A DNA stretch of 64,000 bases from contig NZ_CP186480.1 of NCBI RefSeq assembly GCF_049354825.1, positions 2,626,220 through 2,690,219 of the forward strand, in the 5' to 3' direction. Both the position numbers and the translations under genes were made by a program. Below the pieces are notes generated by a model that did not search any database, was not told the origin of the DNA, and worked only from the letters and a program-made list of their open reading frames with translations. Of this stretch, positions 44,952-54,020 are shown one piece after another. The first letter of the stretch is position 1. Every line of letters begins with the position of its first letter. The stretch is from Novosphingobium sp049354825. Its GTDB lineage: Bacteria > Pseudomonadota > Alphaproteobacteria > Sphingomonadales > Sphingomonadaceae.

Positions 44952-45977
44952 TCACGCAGGCCAGCGTAGCAACATCTTCAAATCTGCCTCAGCGCGAACC
45001 GCTTCACTCCAGGTAAGTGGTTGCTGATGGGCAAGCGCATTCCGTAAAGCGCGCAATCGGAACGCGCAGTCTGCATAGTTGAACGCTTGACGCCTGTTGA
45101 GAATGAAGAGGATGTTGCTCCACTCGAAACTTTCACGAGGGACCTTGGTATTGCTCCACGGATCGGTCAATTCGGACGGCAACCTGCGTCCATGCTGGTC
45201 CAGAAAATCTCGCAACCCTTCAGCTAACCACGGAAACATGACTGACGCTTGGCCGCGCCAAATCCGTTGCTGTAGACGTTTTAGATTGTGGTGAAGGAGC
45301 CACGTAGCGCACACCTCGTCACGGCCGCGCCACAATAGCTTCGATTCTCGGACCGGCTGCTTTAGTATCCAGGACGTGGGATCGAACCTATCTCGGTCTG
45401 GTAGGCTCAAAAGCTCGGCCAATTGGTCGAGGTCGCCCCTTGAGACCTCGATTGCCGCGGCATCGCCGCTCTCGGCAAGCAATCCCGGTTCGCGGCGAAC
45501 GGAGCTGGCAAACAAAGCCGCTTCTGCCGGTCCGATAAAATCTCCATCGTCGAGCAGGTGACAGCTGGCCGGCGGTTGCGCGCCATCGGTTATAACAGCG
45601 AGCGCTGGCCCTTCTTCGCGCTTCAATCGCGCGTTTGCGAACGTGCCGGCCAGGAGCAGCCAAGGTGCGGCCTCCCGTCCGCGCACGTCGGCAACGAACA
45701 AGTGGTAGTCGAGATCCGATGCAGCGACGCAGTCTAGCAAGTTCGCCACTGGAGCGAATGGTGCCGCAGCCGCCAAAAGTAGCTCTTGTGGCGTTTCCCC
45801 ATCGGGCTCGATCGAGATCGTGGTGAATCCCTGCAAACCGGATGATGCCCGTCGGAGCAGTTGATCTGCTGTCTCGGGGCGTCTGGCACGCACAATCAAC
45901 GGATGGCCGGCGCCGGCGCGCTCAAGTGCATCGTCGAGACGATCCTCGACCACCCTGTCTAAGAGGCGCTGCCTCAC
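44952..45977 (-). CDS. Protein of unknown function, partner of the giant NTPase
   Basis: A 341-residue soluble protein without recognisable domain. The first 130 residues look like an alternating alpha/beta fold with a degenerate nucleotide-binding character (GHPLIVRARRPETADQLLRRA, YHLFVADVRGREAAPWLLLAG). The rest is helical and Trp/Arg-rich, ending in FRLRALRNALAHQQPLTWSEAVRAEADL, which resembles the RNA-toxin-like RxxxxH-type helices only loosely (Arg-Asn-Ala-Leu-Ala-His is seen). Its start overlaps the stop of the 1914-residue gene (45974-45977), so the two are translationally coupled and probably act together. Confidence 0.68.
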   Translation of the reverse strand: MRQRLLDRVVEDRLDDALERAGAGHPLIVRARRPETADQLLRRASSGLQGFTTISIEPDGETPQELLLAAAAPFAPVANLLDCVAASDLDYHLFVADVRGREAAPWLLLAGTFANARLKREEGPALAVITDGAQPPASCHLLDDGDFIGPAEAALFASSVRREPGLLAESGDAAAIEVSRGDLDQLAELLSLPDRDRFDPTSWILKQPVRESKLLWRGRDEVCATWLLHHNLKRLQQRIWRGQASVMFPWLAEGLRDFLDQHGRRLPSELTDPWSNTKVPRESFEWSNILFILNRRQAFNYADCAFRLRALRNALAHQQPLTWSEAVRAEADLKMLLRWPA

Positions 45978-48900
45978 TGGAGCAGGCGTGCGGTCAGCGG
46001 GTTGAAGATCAACTGCTGCGTCTCGCTCGCGGTTACCGCTGTCTCGACTACGCCAAGCGCAACCAATTGTCGGAGCTTCTCAGCCCCGGTGTCGCCGCCA
46101 ACCTCCATCGCCCACACATCCACGTCATTGGCATTGACCGGTTCTACGCCAACCGCTTGGAGCAGGCTGCGGCCGAACGCCGCGAGATCCTGATCCAACG
46201 CAATTTGCTCGAGCGTGACCTTAGCCGCGGACGCCTCCACGGCTGTGACCAGAGGATCCGGCATCCGCTTCGCGGGGCCATCGAGCTGCGCTGTTTCGAG
46301 AACGTGAAGATAGCCACCGCTGGCAACTCGCAAGCGAGCTTGTGCCGCTTCATTATCCGCGAATGCGACTTGTTCACGGTTCATCCAATGGAGCATCCCT
46401 TCGAGCGGCAACGGGCCCACCTGAATGTGAACGATGTCGGGCATTTCGCCGAGAGCATCGAGAACAGCGATCTTCGGCGATCCGCAGATAATCACGCGCA
46501 CGGGCCGCAGAGATTCGCGAAGGGCAGTATTCTTTCGCAGTTCGCGGAGCGTTTCGGCGTCGGGCCAATCGCCTTCGACTAGCACAATGCCTGGAGCATC
46601 CGGGGTAGCATCACGACGCAGAACCGTTGCTGCATCGGCGATGTGGCGCGGATTTGAAGAAACTAACTGCCGAGGGCTTCGCCAACTCACGGATGGTCCG
46701 GTCAGCAAGGCATCGACGGAAACACGCAGAGAGCCCAATCCCGATGCGGGTGTGGCGCTTATTAATATGATGCGTGGGCCAGGTTGCGCTTTCAGCATAG
46801 CGATCAACGCAGCCTCTTGGCGGAGAGTGAGAGGCGACCAGCGTGATCCAATCCGCCGATGGCTGAGAAGCGAGTCGGGACGACGGCGCGGCGCCCGCTC
46901 GATCAAGTTCTGAAGTCGATTGCCGATGTCGGCTTTGGTGCCGAGCATCGCCGCAATGCGCTGGGAACGTAGAGCATAGTGGTCGCTCTTGCGCGCCAGC
47001 ACACCCATTTCGACCATCTCGTCCAAAATCGCTGTGAAACTCTCCAAGGACTCCGTTTCGGCAAATCCGGCGGGCCACCAATCGCGTGCGGACCGAGAAA
47101 TCTCAGTGGCGCTGTAGCCGAAGGTGGTCGCGCGTCCTCCGCGGCTATCGTCCTGCATCCGATCCCACACCGCGTAAGTGATCAACTCGTAGCGTTCGTC
47201 GAGCTTGAGTGTTTCCTGGAAGCGATAGGTGACGCTGTCGCGAAACGTTTTGTCCTCGAAACAGCTTTCGATAACATCTCTAGTAATAACTGCGGGTAGC
47301 GCCGACGGTTCGCCTTTGCCGGCGATGCGTGTGTTCATGAGACCAACGACGGCCTTTCCGAAACTTTGCATCAACGATGGATAGAATCCAACAAGCGACA
47401 GCATATGATAGGCATCAATCGTTCTCTCGAACGAAAGTCCGAGCGCTGCCATCGGCTCAAGCGCCATTTGTCTTGCTGCGAGTCGATCCGATCCGAGAAG
47501 TGGGCCGACATTGATTGGCGCGCCCCAATGTAAAAGAGGACTATTAGGGGCGCGGTAGAATCTTTGCACATTGTGGAGGCCGGCGAAAACAAACTTGATC
47601 CCACGCTTCGTGGATTCCATCAGTTGTTTCATTATGCCGATCTGAGGAAAATTTTGCTCCATTTCGCTCGCAAGGAAGGCATCGGCTTCATCGAGCATGA
47701 TGAGCAGGAAGCGGCCCGCCTTTTCGTCCACCCACCCCCTCAGCTTGTCCGCGATAGTGGCGCCCCGAGCAGGCAGATGAACGCCTCTTTCTTTCAGCTT
47801 AGAGTGAACCTCCTCCCATACAGCATCAGCGCCTTCACTTTCGCCGACCGCCTTAATGTAGCAATAGACTGCTACCCGGTCTTCATTCGCATTTTCGCGC
47901 AGCTCAATCTGCTTGAGCAATGCTGTTTTGCCGAGCTGGCGACCGCCGTAAACGAAAGACGGCCCATTCGGGTCGACAAGGGCGTTGATCTCCCGCTGGC
48001 GGCCGAAGAAGTTCTCGATTGCCGTTTCGGCACCCGTGTCGGCATAGGGATGCGCGCCGCCCATAGCGACTGCCAGCTCGAAAAATTGCCGTAGCCTGCG
48101 ATCCGGCGTTGCAGCCAGCATCGCTATCGTCACGCCGTCTGCGACGGCGACCGAGCGTGTGCCGCGGCGAGTCTTGCGAAGAACGTCACGCCTAAGCCGG
48201 TAGTCGAGGGTGTCCGTGAAGATCAGGAGCACCTTGTCCGGCAGCGTGTCGAGAGCTGTCAGGCAAGCCTCAGCGCCATCGGGATCGACAACCACAAGGG
48301 CATAGTGATTGCGCCGATCGCCGCCTCGGAGCCGCTCACTACCAAAGACAGGCACCGGGCAAATATCACGATCGCCGAATGCCACGCTGGACATAGAGAA
48401 CTGATACCAGCTTGTTTCCCTTTTTGCGTTTTGAAGCCGGACATTTGCCCAGCCAAGGGACTCAAGGAGTTTGACGGATTCCCTAATCACGCGGGTCTTG
48501 GGGTCGGCCAACTTATCACTCTTGCGCGCAGGTGCCGTGAAGGTCCGGCGCAGATCGATGAAATTGCGTATGAGTTCGTCTGCACGTTCCTTGTCGAACG
48601 CCGTGAGTTCGCCGAAACTGAGAGGACCGAGCTTGCCACCGTCTCGGATCAGCTTGGGGAGATTGCCCCAGTCAATTGCGGGTCTGTCCCCGAACGCTTC
48701 GAGCGCGCGGCAAAATTGCGCAAGGAGATCGAGGGCTGTCGGTCCCGACGAACCGGCCAAACCATGCTTTTCGATCTGCTCAATCTCTTCCGACAAGGTC
48801 CCAAGATCACCGCAGTCAAGCTGCGCGCGGCAATCTACAAGTGATGTGTCGAACCGCTTCTCAAGCGAGTCAATGCGCGCAACAAGAGCGGCTCTCAGCG

Positions 48901-51718
48901 GCGCTCGCACCTTTTCGAGCATATATTGGATTCGGTCCAGATCGCGGTGGGCGACGGGAAAGTCTGCAACTGTCTGCAGGTCGCCAATATCGCGCGGAAG
49001 CTCGTCGACATTGAGCTGCTCAAAGCTCGTCATCGCGCGCTCTAGTTCGTCGAGGTCAGCGCTTTGCTCGGTAGTCGCGATCTGAATATCATCAAGCAAC
49101 TGCCGCACCGATCGAACGCGGTCGGACAGTCGCTTGCGGGCAGATACGATCACCGCTTCGAGTCTATTCTCGGTGGTATCGCTATCGATTGAACCGAGTC
49201 GACTAATAAGCTGGCGAGCTGAACTTGCCGCCTCTAACTCCAGGCAGGTTTCGAAAGCCTTCTCCGGGTCAGCAATGCTATGCGCGCACCCATGCGCCGC
49301 TGCCGCTGCTAGATCCTCTATGTCGTCGGCCGTGACGCGAAAACCGATGCGCGAATTGAACGGGAATCTCGGTAGGAGGCAAATTTCCCAATCAAGGGCT
49401 TCGTCGGCATGGGTCCGATAGACTGTCTCGCCGGAAAGCTGTGCCTCAACTCCGCTGACGACCGACTGGAAAACTCCCGCTGCCACTTCGATTGCAGGAT
49501 CGCTCTCACCCAGGGCGCGAATGCTATCGCGCGCGTAGTTCAGCGCCTTGAGCAACTGAACCCGGTCGACTTGGAGCCGATCCTCCCTCGGTCGGAGCAT
49601 CTGCTGCCGCGCCTCACTCCAATGTCGGAATAAGTCCATTGCTGCGGTCATTTGACGCTTGAGATGCCGGCGCGCGTTCCCTTCAATAGGCTCGCGACGG
49701 ACTCCCTTTGCCAATTTTGCTCGGGCATCGTCGATTGCCCGATCAAGGTCACTGTCGAGATCCTCGAGGATGGTGGCTACCTCAGCAACCGCGTTCGGGG
49801 CGCCACCAATGACGAGCCTCACAGCCTGTCCGAGCTTACCCTCATCGATAAGTTCAAGCCAAACCGCAGTGGCGGGTTGATAGTTCATTCCGCGATTGGG
49901 CGCAGTCTCCTGCCACTCTACGATTTGAAGTTTCACGTCATCCAGGCGAGCCTGCTTTGCAGCCTGGTCGGGCGCCGCAGCAAGCTGCGCCAGATTGTCG
50001 ACACGAAGACCCGCGAAATGTTCAAGCACGGAACGGAGCGGCTGCAATTGCGCAACCACGTCACCTTCGAGGGAGTGCAATATCGCTAGTGCGGTCTGAG
50101 ACTGCACAAGCGCTGGTCGAATGGCACCGGCGAACAGCAGAAGATCGTTGCTCGGCTTACTGACACCCTCGAACCTCGCTGAGTTCAGCAGGCTGTCCCT
50201 CAGTTCGTCATATTCCGCCCAGCCACGGCTATAGACGGCCTGAACGGCGTTCCCGCGAAACAATCCTTCCAACGTCGCGCGAGGGAGACTGGTGGATTGG
50301 GTTGCGCCTGCGATGTTTTGCCCGTCCGCCAGATGAACCGACAGGGCTAACCTACCAGTGCGAAGCGCCGTATCGATCCACACGTCCCATCCAGGCAGAG
50401 CGGCGACGGGAGGGTCTGGTGCATCCGGGCCGTCCCCGGCGGTGGAACCGCTGCCTTCAACCGCTTCGGCGAGATCGGAGCCAGCATCCGGCGAAGATGC
50501 CGATTCCAGCGCAGCGAGCGCGTTCCCCGCGTGATCGAACACGATGTCTTCGTCGAGCTCCTCTGACTCAGGCGAAGCCGGGTGATCCGCATCTTGATCG
50601 GCGGCACCCGCCTCGCTGAGCTGGGAGCCATCATCGCGCCGGCTCGTCGCCACATCGAGCGCCGGCCTAACTTCCTCTTCGTGAGGCTCCGACTGTGGCT
50701 CCACCGGCACTGGTACGGGAGGCGCAGGACGGTTCACGCTGTCTGATTGATCGGTCGTATCGGGCTTGCCTCGCTGAATGGCGCCGGCAAGCACCTCGAT
50801 AGCGACATCTCGCGCTGCAGTGCTGGCGTTGAAGGCGACGAGCGCCTTTTCGCGTTCGGCCGGACTCGCATCGAGCGAAGCAACCATTTCTTCCCGCGAG
50901 AGCACGCTCGTGCGGTGAGCTTCATCGAAGTCCAGCAGCGCATTCTCGATGCGCTCGACCGCCTCATGCGATATTTCGTCGACGGACGATGCACCGACCC
51001 GTGAGCTAACAACAGCGTCTAAAGCCGAAAGACGTGCGGTCAATCGGTCGCGGCGTTGCTCGAGTTGCGCCGAATCCAGCTCTGATTGCTTTGCCTGCGC
51101 GACGTGCGTGTCGACTGCGTCCGCCAAAGCAGCAGCCCATTCAAGAAGTGTGCTATTCGGCCGCTCGCGCAATTGCTCCGCGGCTGCCAGCAGGCGCGAT
51201 AAGGTTGCCTCAATCTGGGCGTCATCGAAGATGTCGCGATCAGATTCCTTGACGCCTTCAGATAACTCGCTCTCGGCACTTTTCACTTCGATGGCAACAT
51301 TGTCGTCATTGTCATCACCGACCGTCGCCGGCAACTGAAGCCAAGGATAGTTGGGAGCGAGCGCGCGAAGCCGAGATGCATCGACCCCTTTTTTGGCCAC
51401 CACGGCTTTCGCCATGCTCGTGACTAGTTCACGCTTGTCATGGGCGCGGCGTCGTGGCGTGCCCGTGGTCACGATCAACCAATTATAGAGAACGGGTAAC
51501 AATCCTCGCTCGTCAGCCTTACTGAGCTTCTTGTGGATGACAGCATCGATTTCCGGACCGCGCCCGGCCTCATAATATACTGCAAGCCAACGATAAAATT
51601 GCTCGTCGTCGAAAATCGTGATCCCATCTACGCCGAGCGCCTTAAGCAGGACTCGCCGATCCGAGTTTGGGAGCGGGTGAAACTCCTTGATAAATTCCCA
51701 ATCGAGCGCGGCTGTCAT
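45974..51718 (-). CDS. Giant P-loop NTPase (1914 residues), STAND/AAA type
   Basis: Residues 1-330 are helical and partly coiled coil. About 330-450 is an acidic low-complexity linker (Pro/Glu/Asp/Ser-rich). About 460-1100 is helical repeat-like. About 1110-1240 is an alpha/beta segment (WYQFSMSSVAFGDRDICP, VLLIFTDTLDYRLRRD). The ATPase core follows: FFGRQREINAL, Walker A GGRQLGKTA at 1258-1266, and Walker B FLLIMLDEADAF near 1336-1347. A winged-helix-like part lies near 1480-1560, and about 1575-1760 looks like a second NTPase-type fold without a Walker A motif (IVLVEGDWPD, VRVIICGSPK). The gene lies 65 bases behind the sigma-54 activator on the same strand. The architecture suggests a signal-triggered defence or regulatory switch; the exact family is not recognised. 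Confidence 0.78.
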   Translation of the reverse strand: MTAALDWEFIKEFHPLPNSDRRVLLKALGVDGITIFDDEQFYRWLAVYYEAGRGPEIDAVIHKKLSKADERGLLPVLYNWLIVTTGTPRRRAHDKRELVTSMAKAVVAKKGVDASRLRALAPNYPWLQLPATVGDDNDDNVAIEVKSAESELSEGVKESDRDIFDDAQIEATLSRLLAAAEQLRERPNSTLLEWAAALADAVDTHVAQAKQSELDSAQLEQRRDRLTARLSALDAVVSSRVGASSVDEISHEAVERIENALLDFDEAHRTSVLSREEMVASLDASPAEREKALVAFNASTAARDVAIEVLAGAIQRGKPDTTDQSDSVNRPAPPVPVPVEPQSEPHEEEVRPALDVATSRRDDGSQLSEAGAADQDADHPASPESEELDEDIVFDHAGNALAALESASSPDAGSDLAEAVEGSGSTAGDGPDAPDPPVAALPGWDVWIDTALRTGRLALSVHLADGQNIAGATQSTSLPRATLEGLFRGNAVQAVYSRGWAEYDELRDSLLNSARFEGVSKPSNDLLLFAGAIRPALVQSQTALAILHSLEGDVVAQLQPLRSVLEHFAGLRVDNLAQLAAAPDQAAKQARLDDVKLQIVEWQETAPNRGMNYQPATAVWLELIDEGKLGQAVRLVIGGAPNAVAEVATILEDLDSDLDRAIDDARAKLAKGVRREPIEGNARRHLKRQMTAAMDLFRHWSEARQQMLRPREDRLQVDRVQLLKALNYARDSIRALGESDPAIEVAAGVFQSVVSGVEAQLSGETVYRTHADEALDWEICLLPRFPFNSRIGFRVTADDIEDLAAAAAHGCAHSIADPEKAFETCLELEAASSARQLISRLGSIDSDTTENRLEAVIVSARKRLSDRVRSVRQLLDDIQIATTEQSADLDELERAMTSFEQLNVDELPRDIGDLQTVADFPVAHRDLDRIQYMLEKVRAPLRAALVARIDSLEKRFDTSLVDCRAQLDCGDLGTLSEEIEQIEKHGLAGSSGPTALDLLAQFCRALEAFGDRPAIDWGNLPKLIRDGGKLGPLSFGELTAFDKERADELIRNFIDLRRTFTAPARKSDKLADPKTRVIRESVKLLESLGWANVRLQNAKRETSWYQFSMSSVAFGDRDICPVPVFGSERLRGGDRRNHYALVVVDPDGAEACLTALDTLPDKVLLIFTDTLDYRLRRDVLRKTRRGTRSVAVADGVTIAMLAATPDRRLRQFFELAVAMGGAHPYADTGAETAIENFFGRQREINALVDPNGPSFVYGGRQLGKTALLKQIELRENANEDRVAVYCYIKAVGESEGADAVWEEVHSKLKERGVHLPARGATIADKLRGWVDEKAGRFLLIMLDEADAFLASEMEQNFPQIGIMKQLMESTKRGIKFVFAGLHNVQRFYRAPNSPLLHWGAPINVGPLLGSDRLAARQMALEPMAALGLSFERTIDAYHMLSLVGFYPSLMQSFGKAVVGLMNTRIAGKGEPSALPAVITRDVIESCFEDKTFRDSVTYRFQETLKLDERYELITYAVWDRMQDDSRGGRATTFGYSATEISRSARDWWPAGFAETESLESFTAILDEMVEMGVLARKSDHYALRSQRIAAMLGTKADIGNRLQNLIERAPRRRPDSLLSHRRIGSRWSPLTLRQEAALIAMLKAQPGPRIILISATPASGLGSLRVSVDALLTGPSVSWRSPRQLVSSNPRHIADAATVLRRDATPDAPGIVLVEGDWPDAETLRELRKNTALRESLRPVRVIICGSPKIAVLDALGEMPDIVHIQVGPLPLEGMLHWMNREQVAFADNEAAQARLRVASGGYLHVLETAQLDGPAKRMPDPLVTAVEASAAKVTLEQIALDQDLAAFGRSLLQAVGVEPVNANDVDVWAMEVGGDTGAEKLRQLVALGVVETAVTASETQQLIFNPLTARLLQ

Positions 51719-51783
51719 GCTGCGTTAGTGGAGAATTTCGTCCTGCTTTTCCAGTCTCATCCGACCATCCGCCCGCAAATGAA

Positions 51784-53286
51784 TCAAATTCCGAGTTTGG
51801 TCCGACGCGCGTCGAGGCGCTGGTAGCTGCTAAAGCCAATGAGCTTCGCGGCTCGGGTCTTATTGTCGCCAGACGCCGCCAGTGCGCGGCTGATGTAATG
51901 CTGGGCGACCTCCGCCATGATCGCATCGAGGTTGCACGAGGGACCAAGAGGGCGATCCAGAATATGATCGCCGACAGCGTCTCGTGGCTCGTCGATGAGG
52001 GCTCCCGCTATATCCTCGCGGTCGAGAACGTCATTATCGGACCAAACCATAGCGCGCCGCATTGTATTGTAGAGTTCGCGGACGTTACCTGGCCAAGGCT
52101 GATTTGCCAGAGTGAGCTTGGCATCAACGTTGAGAGATCTGGGGCGATAGAGCGGATCTTCGGCCATCTCCTGATTTATGCGATGCAAGGCGGTGTCGAT
52201 GAGCAGTTCAACGTCATCTCCTCGCTCTCGCAGCGCGGGCAACCGAATACGGAGAACCGCAAGACGATAGAAAAGATCTTCCCTAAATCGTCTCTCTCGC
52301 GTTTCGACCACCAAATCCCGATTGGTGGCGGCGATCAGACGGACATCTACCTTGCGGGTGCGATTCTCGCCGATCCGGGTAACTTCACGTTGCTCCAGCA
52401 CTCGCAGCAAAGCCACCTGGGCGGGGAGAGGAAGTTCGCCGATTTCGTCAAGAAATAACGTGCCGCCATCGGCCTCTTCGAAGCATCCCTTTTGATCCGA
52501 GTCCGCCCCGGTAAAAGATCCGCGTTTGTGTCCAAAAAGCCGAGATTCTAAGAGATTCGCCGGTATGGCTCCGCAGTTAACTACCACCATTGGTTTGTCG
52601 GCGCGCGGGCTCGCCATCTGAACGGCGTGCGCGAGCAGTTCCTTACCCGTGCCGGACTCACCCTCGATCAACAATGGTACGTTTCGCGGCGCGGCCTTGG
52701 TCGCAAGTGCCACGACGCGCGTCATCGTGTCGCTCCGGAACGCGATCTGGCCGAAGGTGCTGGCCCGGGCGGGCCGTTCGGCTACGGCGGCACGCAGGCG
52801 CTGGTCGGCATCATAAAGCAAATCCGGCAGGATCTCTGCCGGCAGATTAAAAGGCTTCGTAACCCGGTTCGTTTTTCCCGCGGCCGACGACTCTAGCAAT
52901 TCGGCAGGAAAGCGCGAGGTCGCAAGCAGCAGCCATACCGACGCCATCACCGGCGTGCCTGGGCTCAGGTGGAAGAACAGCTCTGGATCGACCTCGCCAT
53001 CGCCCAGCGCCTCTGCGACGACGGCAGAGGCGTGCCGATAGATTTCAGTGAAGGCATTCGGCTGCGTGAGCATCGTCGGTCGTGTGACGATTCTGACGCC
53101 CGGCACCCGCCCCGCAAGCCAATTCGAGTAGGCGTCGATGCGCTCGACGCTCCAGCTTGCCAGAAGCCAAACACAATCCAGCGCCAACGAAGCGTCCAAG
53201 AGCGAGGCCAAGATTGGGCCATCTCTCTTGTCGCCTTCGGCATTGAGATCCGCCTGACCGATCCATGCAAACAGTATGCGTGCCAT
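51784..53286 (-). CDS. Sigma-54-dependent activator with RtcR/CARF-like sensor domain
   Basis: A 500-residue enhancer-binding protein. Residues 1-165 are not a receiver domain. They resemble the CARF-type sensor of RtcR: a first strand MARILFAWIG, VPGVRIVTRP, and FFHLSPGTPVMASVWLLLATSRFPAELLESS, where SPGTPVM (108-114) sits where ligand-binding loops of CARF domains lie. The AAA+ domain has Walker A GESGTGKE (209-216), GSFTGA (256-261, sigma-54 contact), Walker B GGTLFLDE (274-281), and FREDLFYRLAVLRI. The C-terminus has a Fis-type helix-turn-helix (NKTRAAKLIGFSSYQRL). It is divergent from a sigma-54 promoter at 53386, its obvious target. The ligand (cyclic oligonucleotide or RNA end) is unknown. 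Confidence 0.87.
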   Translation of the reverse strand: MARILFAWIGQADLNAEGDKRDGPILASLLDASLALDCVWLLASWSVERIDAYSNWLAGRVPGVRIVTRPTMLTQPNAFTEIYRHASAVVAEALGDGEVDPELFFHLSPGTPVMASVWLLLATSRFPAELLESSAAGKTNRVTKPFNLPAEILPDLLYDADQRLRAAVAERPARASTFGQIAFRSDTMTRVVALATKAAPRNVPLLIEGESGTGKELLAHAVQMASPRADKPMVVVNCGAIPANLLESRLFGHKRGSFTGADSDQKGCFEEADGGTLFLDEIGELPLPAQVALLRVLEQREVTRIGENRTRKVDVRLIAATNRDLVVETRERRFREDLFYRLAVLRIRLPALRERGDDVELLIDTALHRINQEMAEDPLYRPRSLNVDAKLTLANQPWPGNVRELYNTMRRAMVWSDNDVLDREDIAGALIDEPRDAVGDHILDRPLGPSCNLDAIMAEVAQHYISRALAASGDNKTRAAKLIGFSSYQRLDARRTKLGI

Positions 53287-53300
53287 GCTGCGACCATAAC

Positions 53301-53336
53301 AAAAATCATTCTAACATAATATCCATAATCATTTTT
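53301..53336. promoter_or_regulatory. Candidate upstream activator site
   Basis: AAAAATCATT (53301-53310) and AATCATTTTT (53327-53336) form an imperfect inverted repeat (9 of 10), and both contain the direct heptamer AATCATT. A further AATCA half-site lies at 53366-53370. The sites are about 50-85 bases upstream of the sigma-54 promoter, where an enhancer-binding protein should bind; they are also just before the activator gene's own start. Confidence 0.45.
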
Positions 53337-53385
53337 CCGTACATTAAACGGCTGAAAATGGCGTAAATCAGTCATTTATTGAACT

Positions 53386-53401
53386 TGGCACGCTGCCTGC
53401 A
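53386..53401 (+). promoter_or_regulatory. Sigma-54 (-24/-12) promoter
   Basis: TGGCACG (53386-53392), four bases, CTGCA (53397-53401). The invariant GG and GC are spaced exactly 10 bases apart, and 15 of 16 positions agree with TGGCACG-N4-TTGCA. Transcription would start near 53412, giving a short leader with the GGGAGA ribosome site before ATG 53434. It is divergent from the sigma-54 activator gene. Confidence 0.8.
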
Positions 53402-53433
53402 CTGCCCTGGTTGTGAAGATCAGGGAGAATCGA

Positions 53434-53751
53434 ATGAAGCGCTCAAAACAATTGTTGATGGTCTACGCCGAACTGCGCCGGGCACTCGGTGACACGATGA
53501 CGGCGCGCGAGGTGCTCGAGTCTGCCGAGCGGCTCGTCGACCTCGCGAATTATCGCGAGGTGATCGATCGCTGCGGCACGGTCGACTACACGGCCGCCGG
53601 CTGCGTGCCGCTCGATCGCGCTTTCAGCGATGGTGGTTGGGCACTGCTCGCCGAAGGCTATGCGGGCGGCGCGCTGGGCGATGATGATCCGGCGGACTAT
53701 CACTGGCGCTTTGGGCGCCGGGCGGTGCCTCTCATGGAGCACTGGGCATGA
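53434..53751 (+). CDS. Small protein of unknown function, first gene of the sigma-54 operon
   Basis: A 105-residue protein starting at ATG 53434 (GGGAGA just upstream; a GTG at 53413 would lie at the predicted transcript start and is less likely). The first 50 residues are helical (KQLLMVYAELRRALGDTMTAREVLESAERLVDLA), the rest compact and acidic with several Trp and Tyr residues. No family recognised. It overlaps the next gene by 4 bases. Confidence 0.72.
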   Translation: MKRSKQLLMVYAELRRALGDTMTAREVLESAERLVDLANYREVIDRCGTVDYTAAGCVPLDRAFSDGGWALLAEGYAGGALGDDDPADYHWRFGRRAVPLMEHWA

Positions 53752-54020
53752 CCAACAACCGTCACAGCGGCCTCCTCGCGGCCCGCGAGCATCTTCTGTC
53801 GGGCCAGCCGATGACGCGCCTCGAAGCGATCATCCTCTTTGGTGTTCCGGACCTGACCAAGCTGATTAGCGATCTGCGGCGCGATGGCTTCATCATCGAG
53901 GCCCGTCAGATCAACTATGCTGCCGCCGTCGTTCGGGTGAACCGCCATGCGGTGCTGCAGCCGCCCGCCAATCTTCCCGTCAAGGAGATCACGCTCACCG
54001 ATTATTGGGTGAGTAAGTGA
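53748..54020 (+). CDS. Small winged-helix-like protein
   Basis: A 90-residue protein. AREHLLSGQPMTRLEAIILFGVPDLTKLISDLRRDGFIIEARQINYA reads as a helix-turn-helix with a wing, similar to small DNA-binding proteins in phages and islands. It may guide the nuclease-helicase to DNA or act as a second regulator (inference). It overlaps the genes on both sides by 4 bases. Confidence 0.72.
   Translation: MTNNRHSGLLAAREHLLSGQPMTRLEAIILFGVPDLTKLISDLRRDGFIIEARQINYAAAVVRVNRHAVLQPPANLPVKEITLTDYWVSK

Noticed and set aside
51719..51783. A sigma-54 promoter for the giant NTPase gene
   Set aside because: The 65-base gap has no GG-N10-GC element of acceptable fit on the minus strand; readthrough from the activator gene is more likely.
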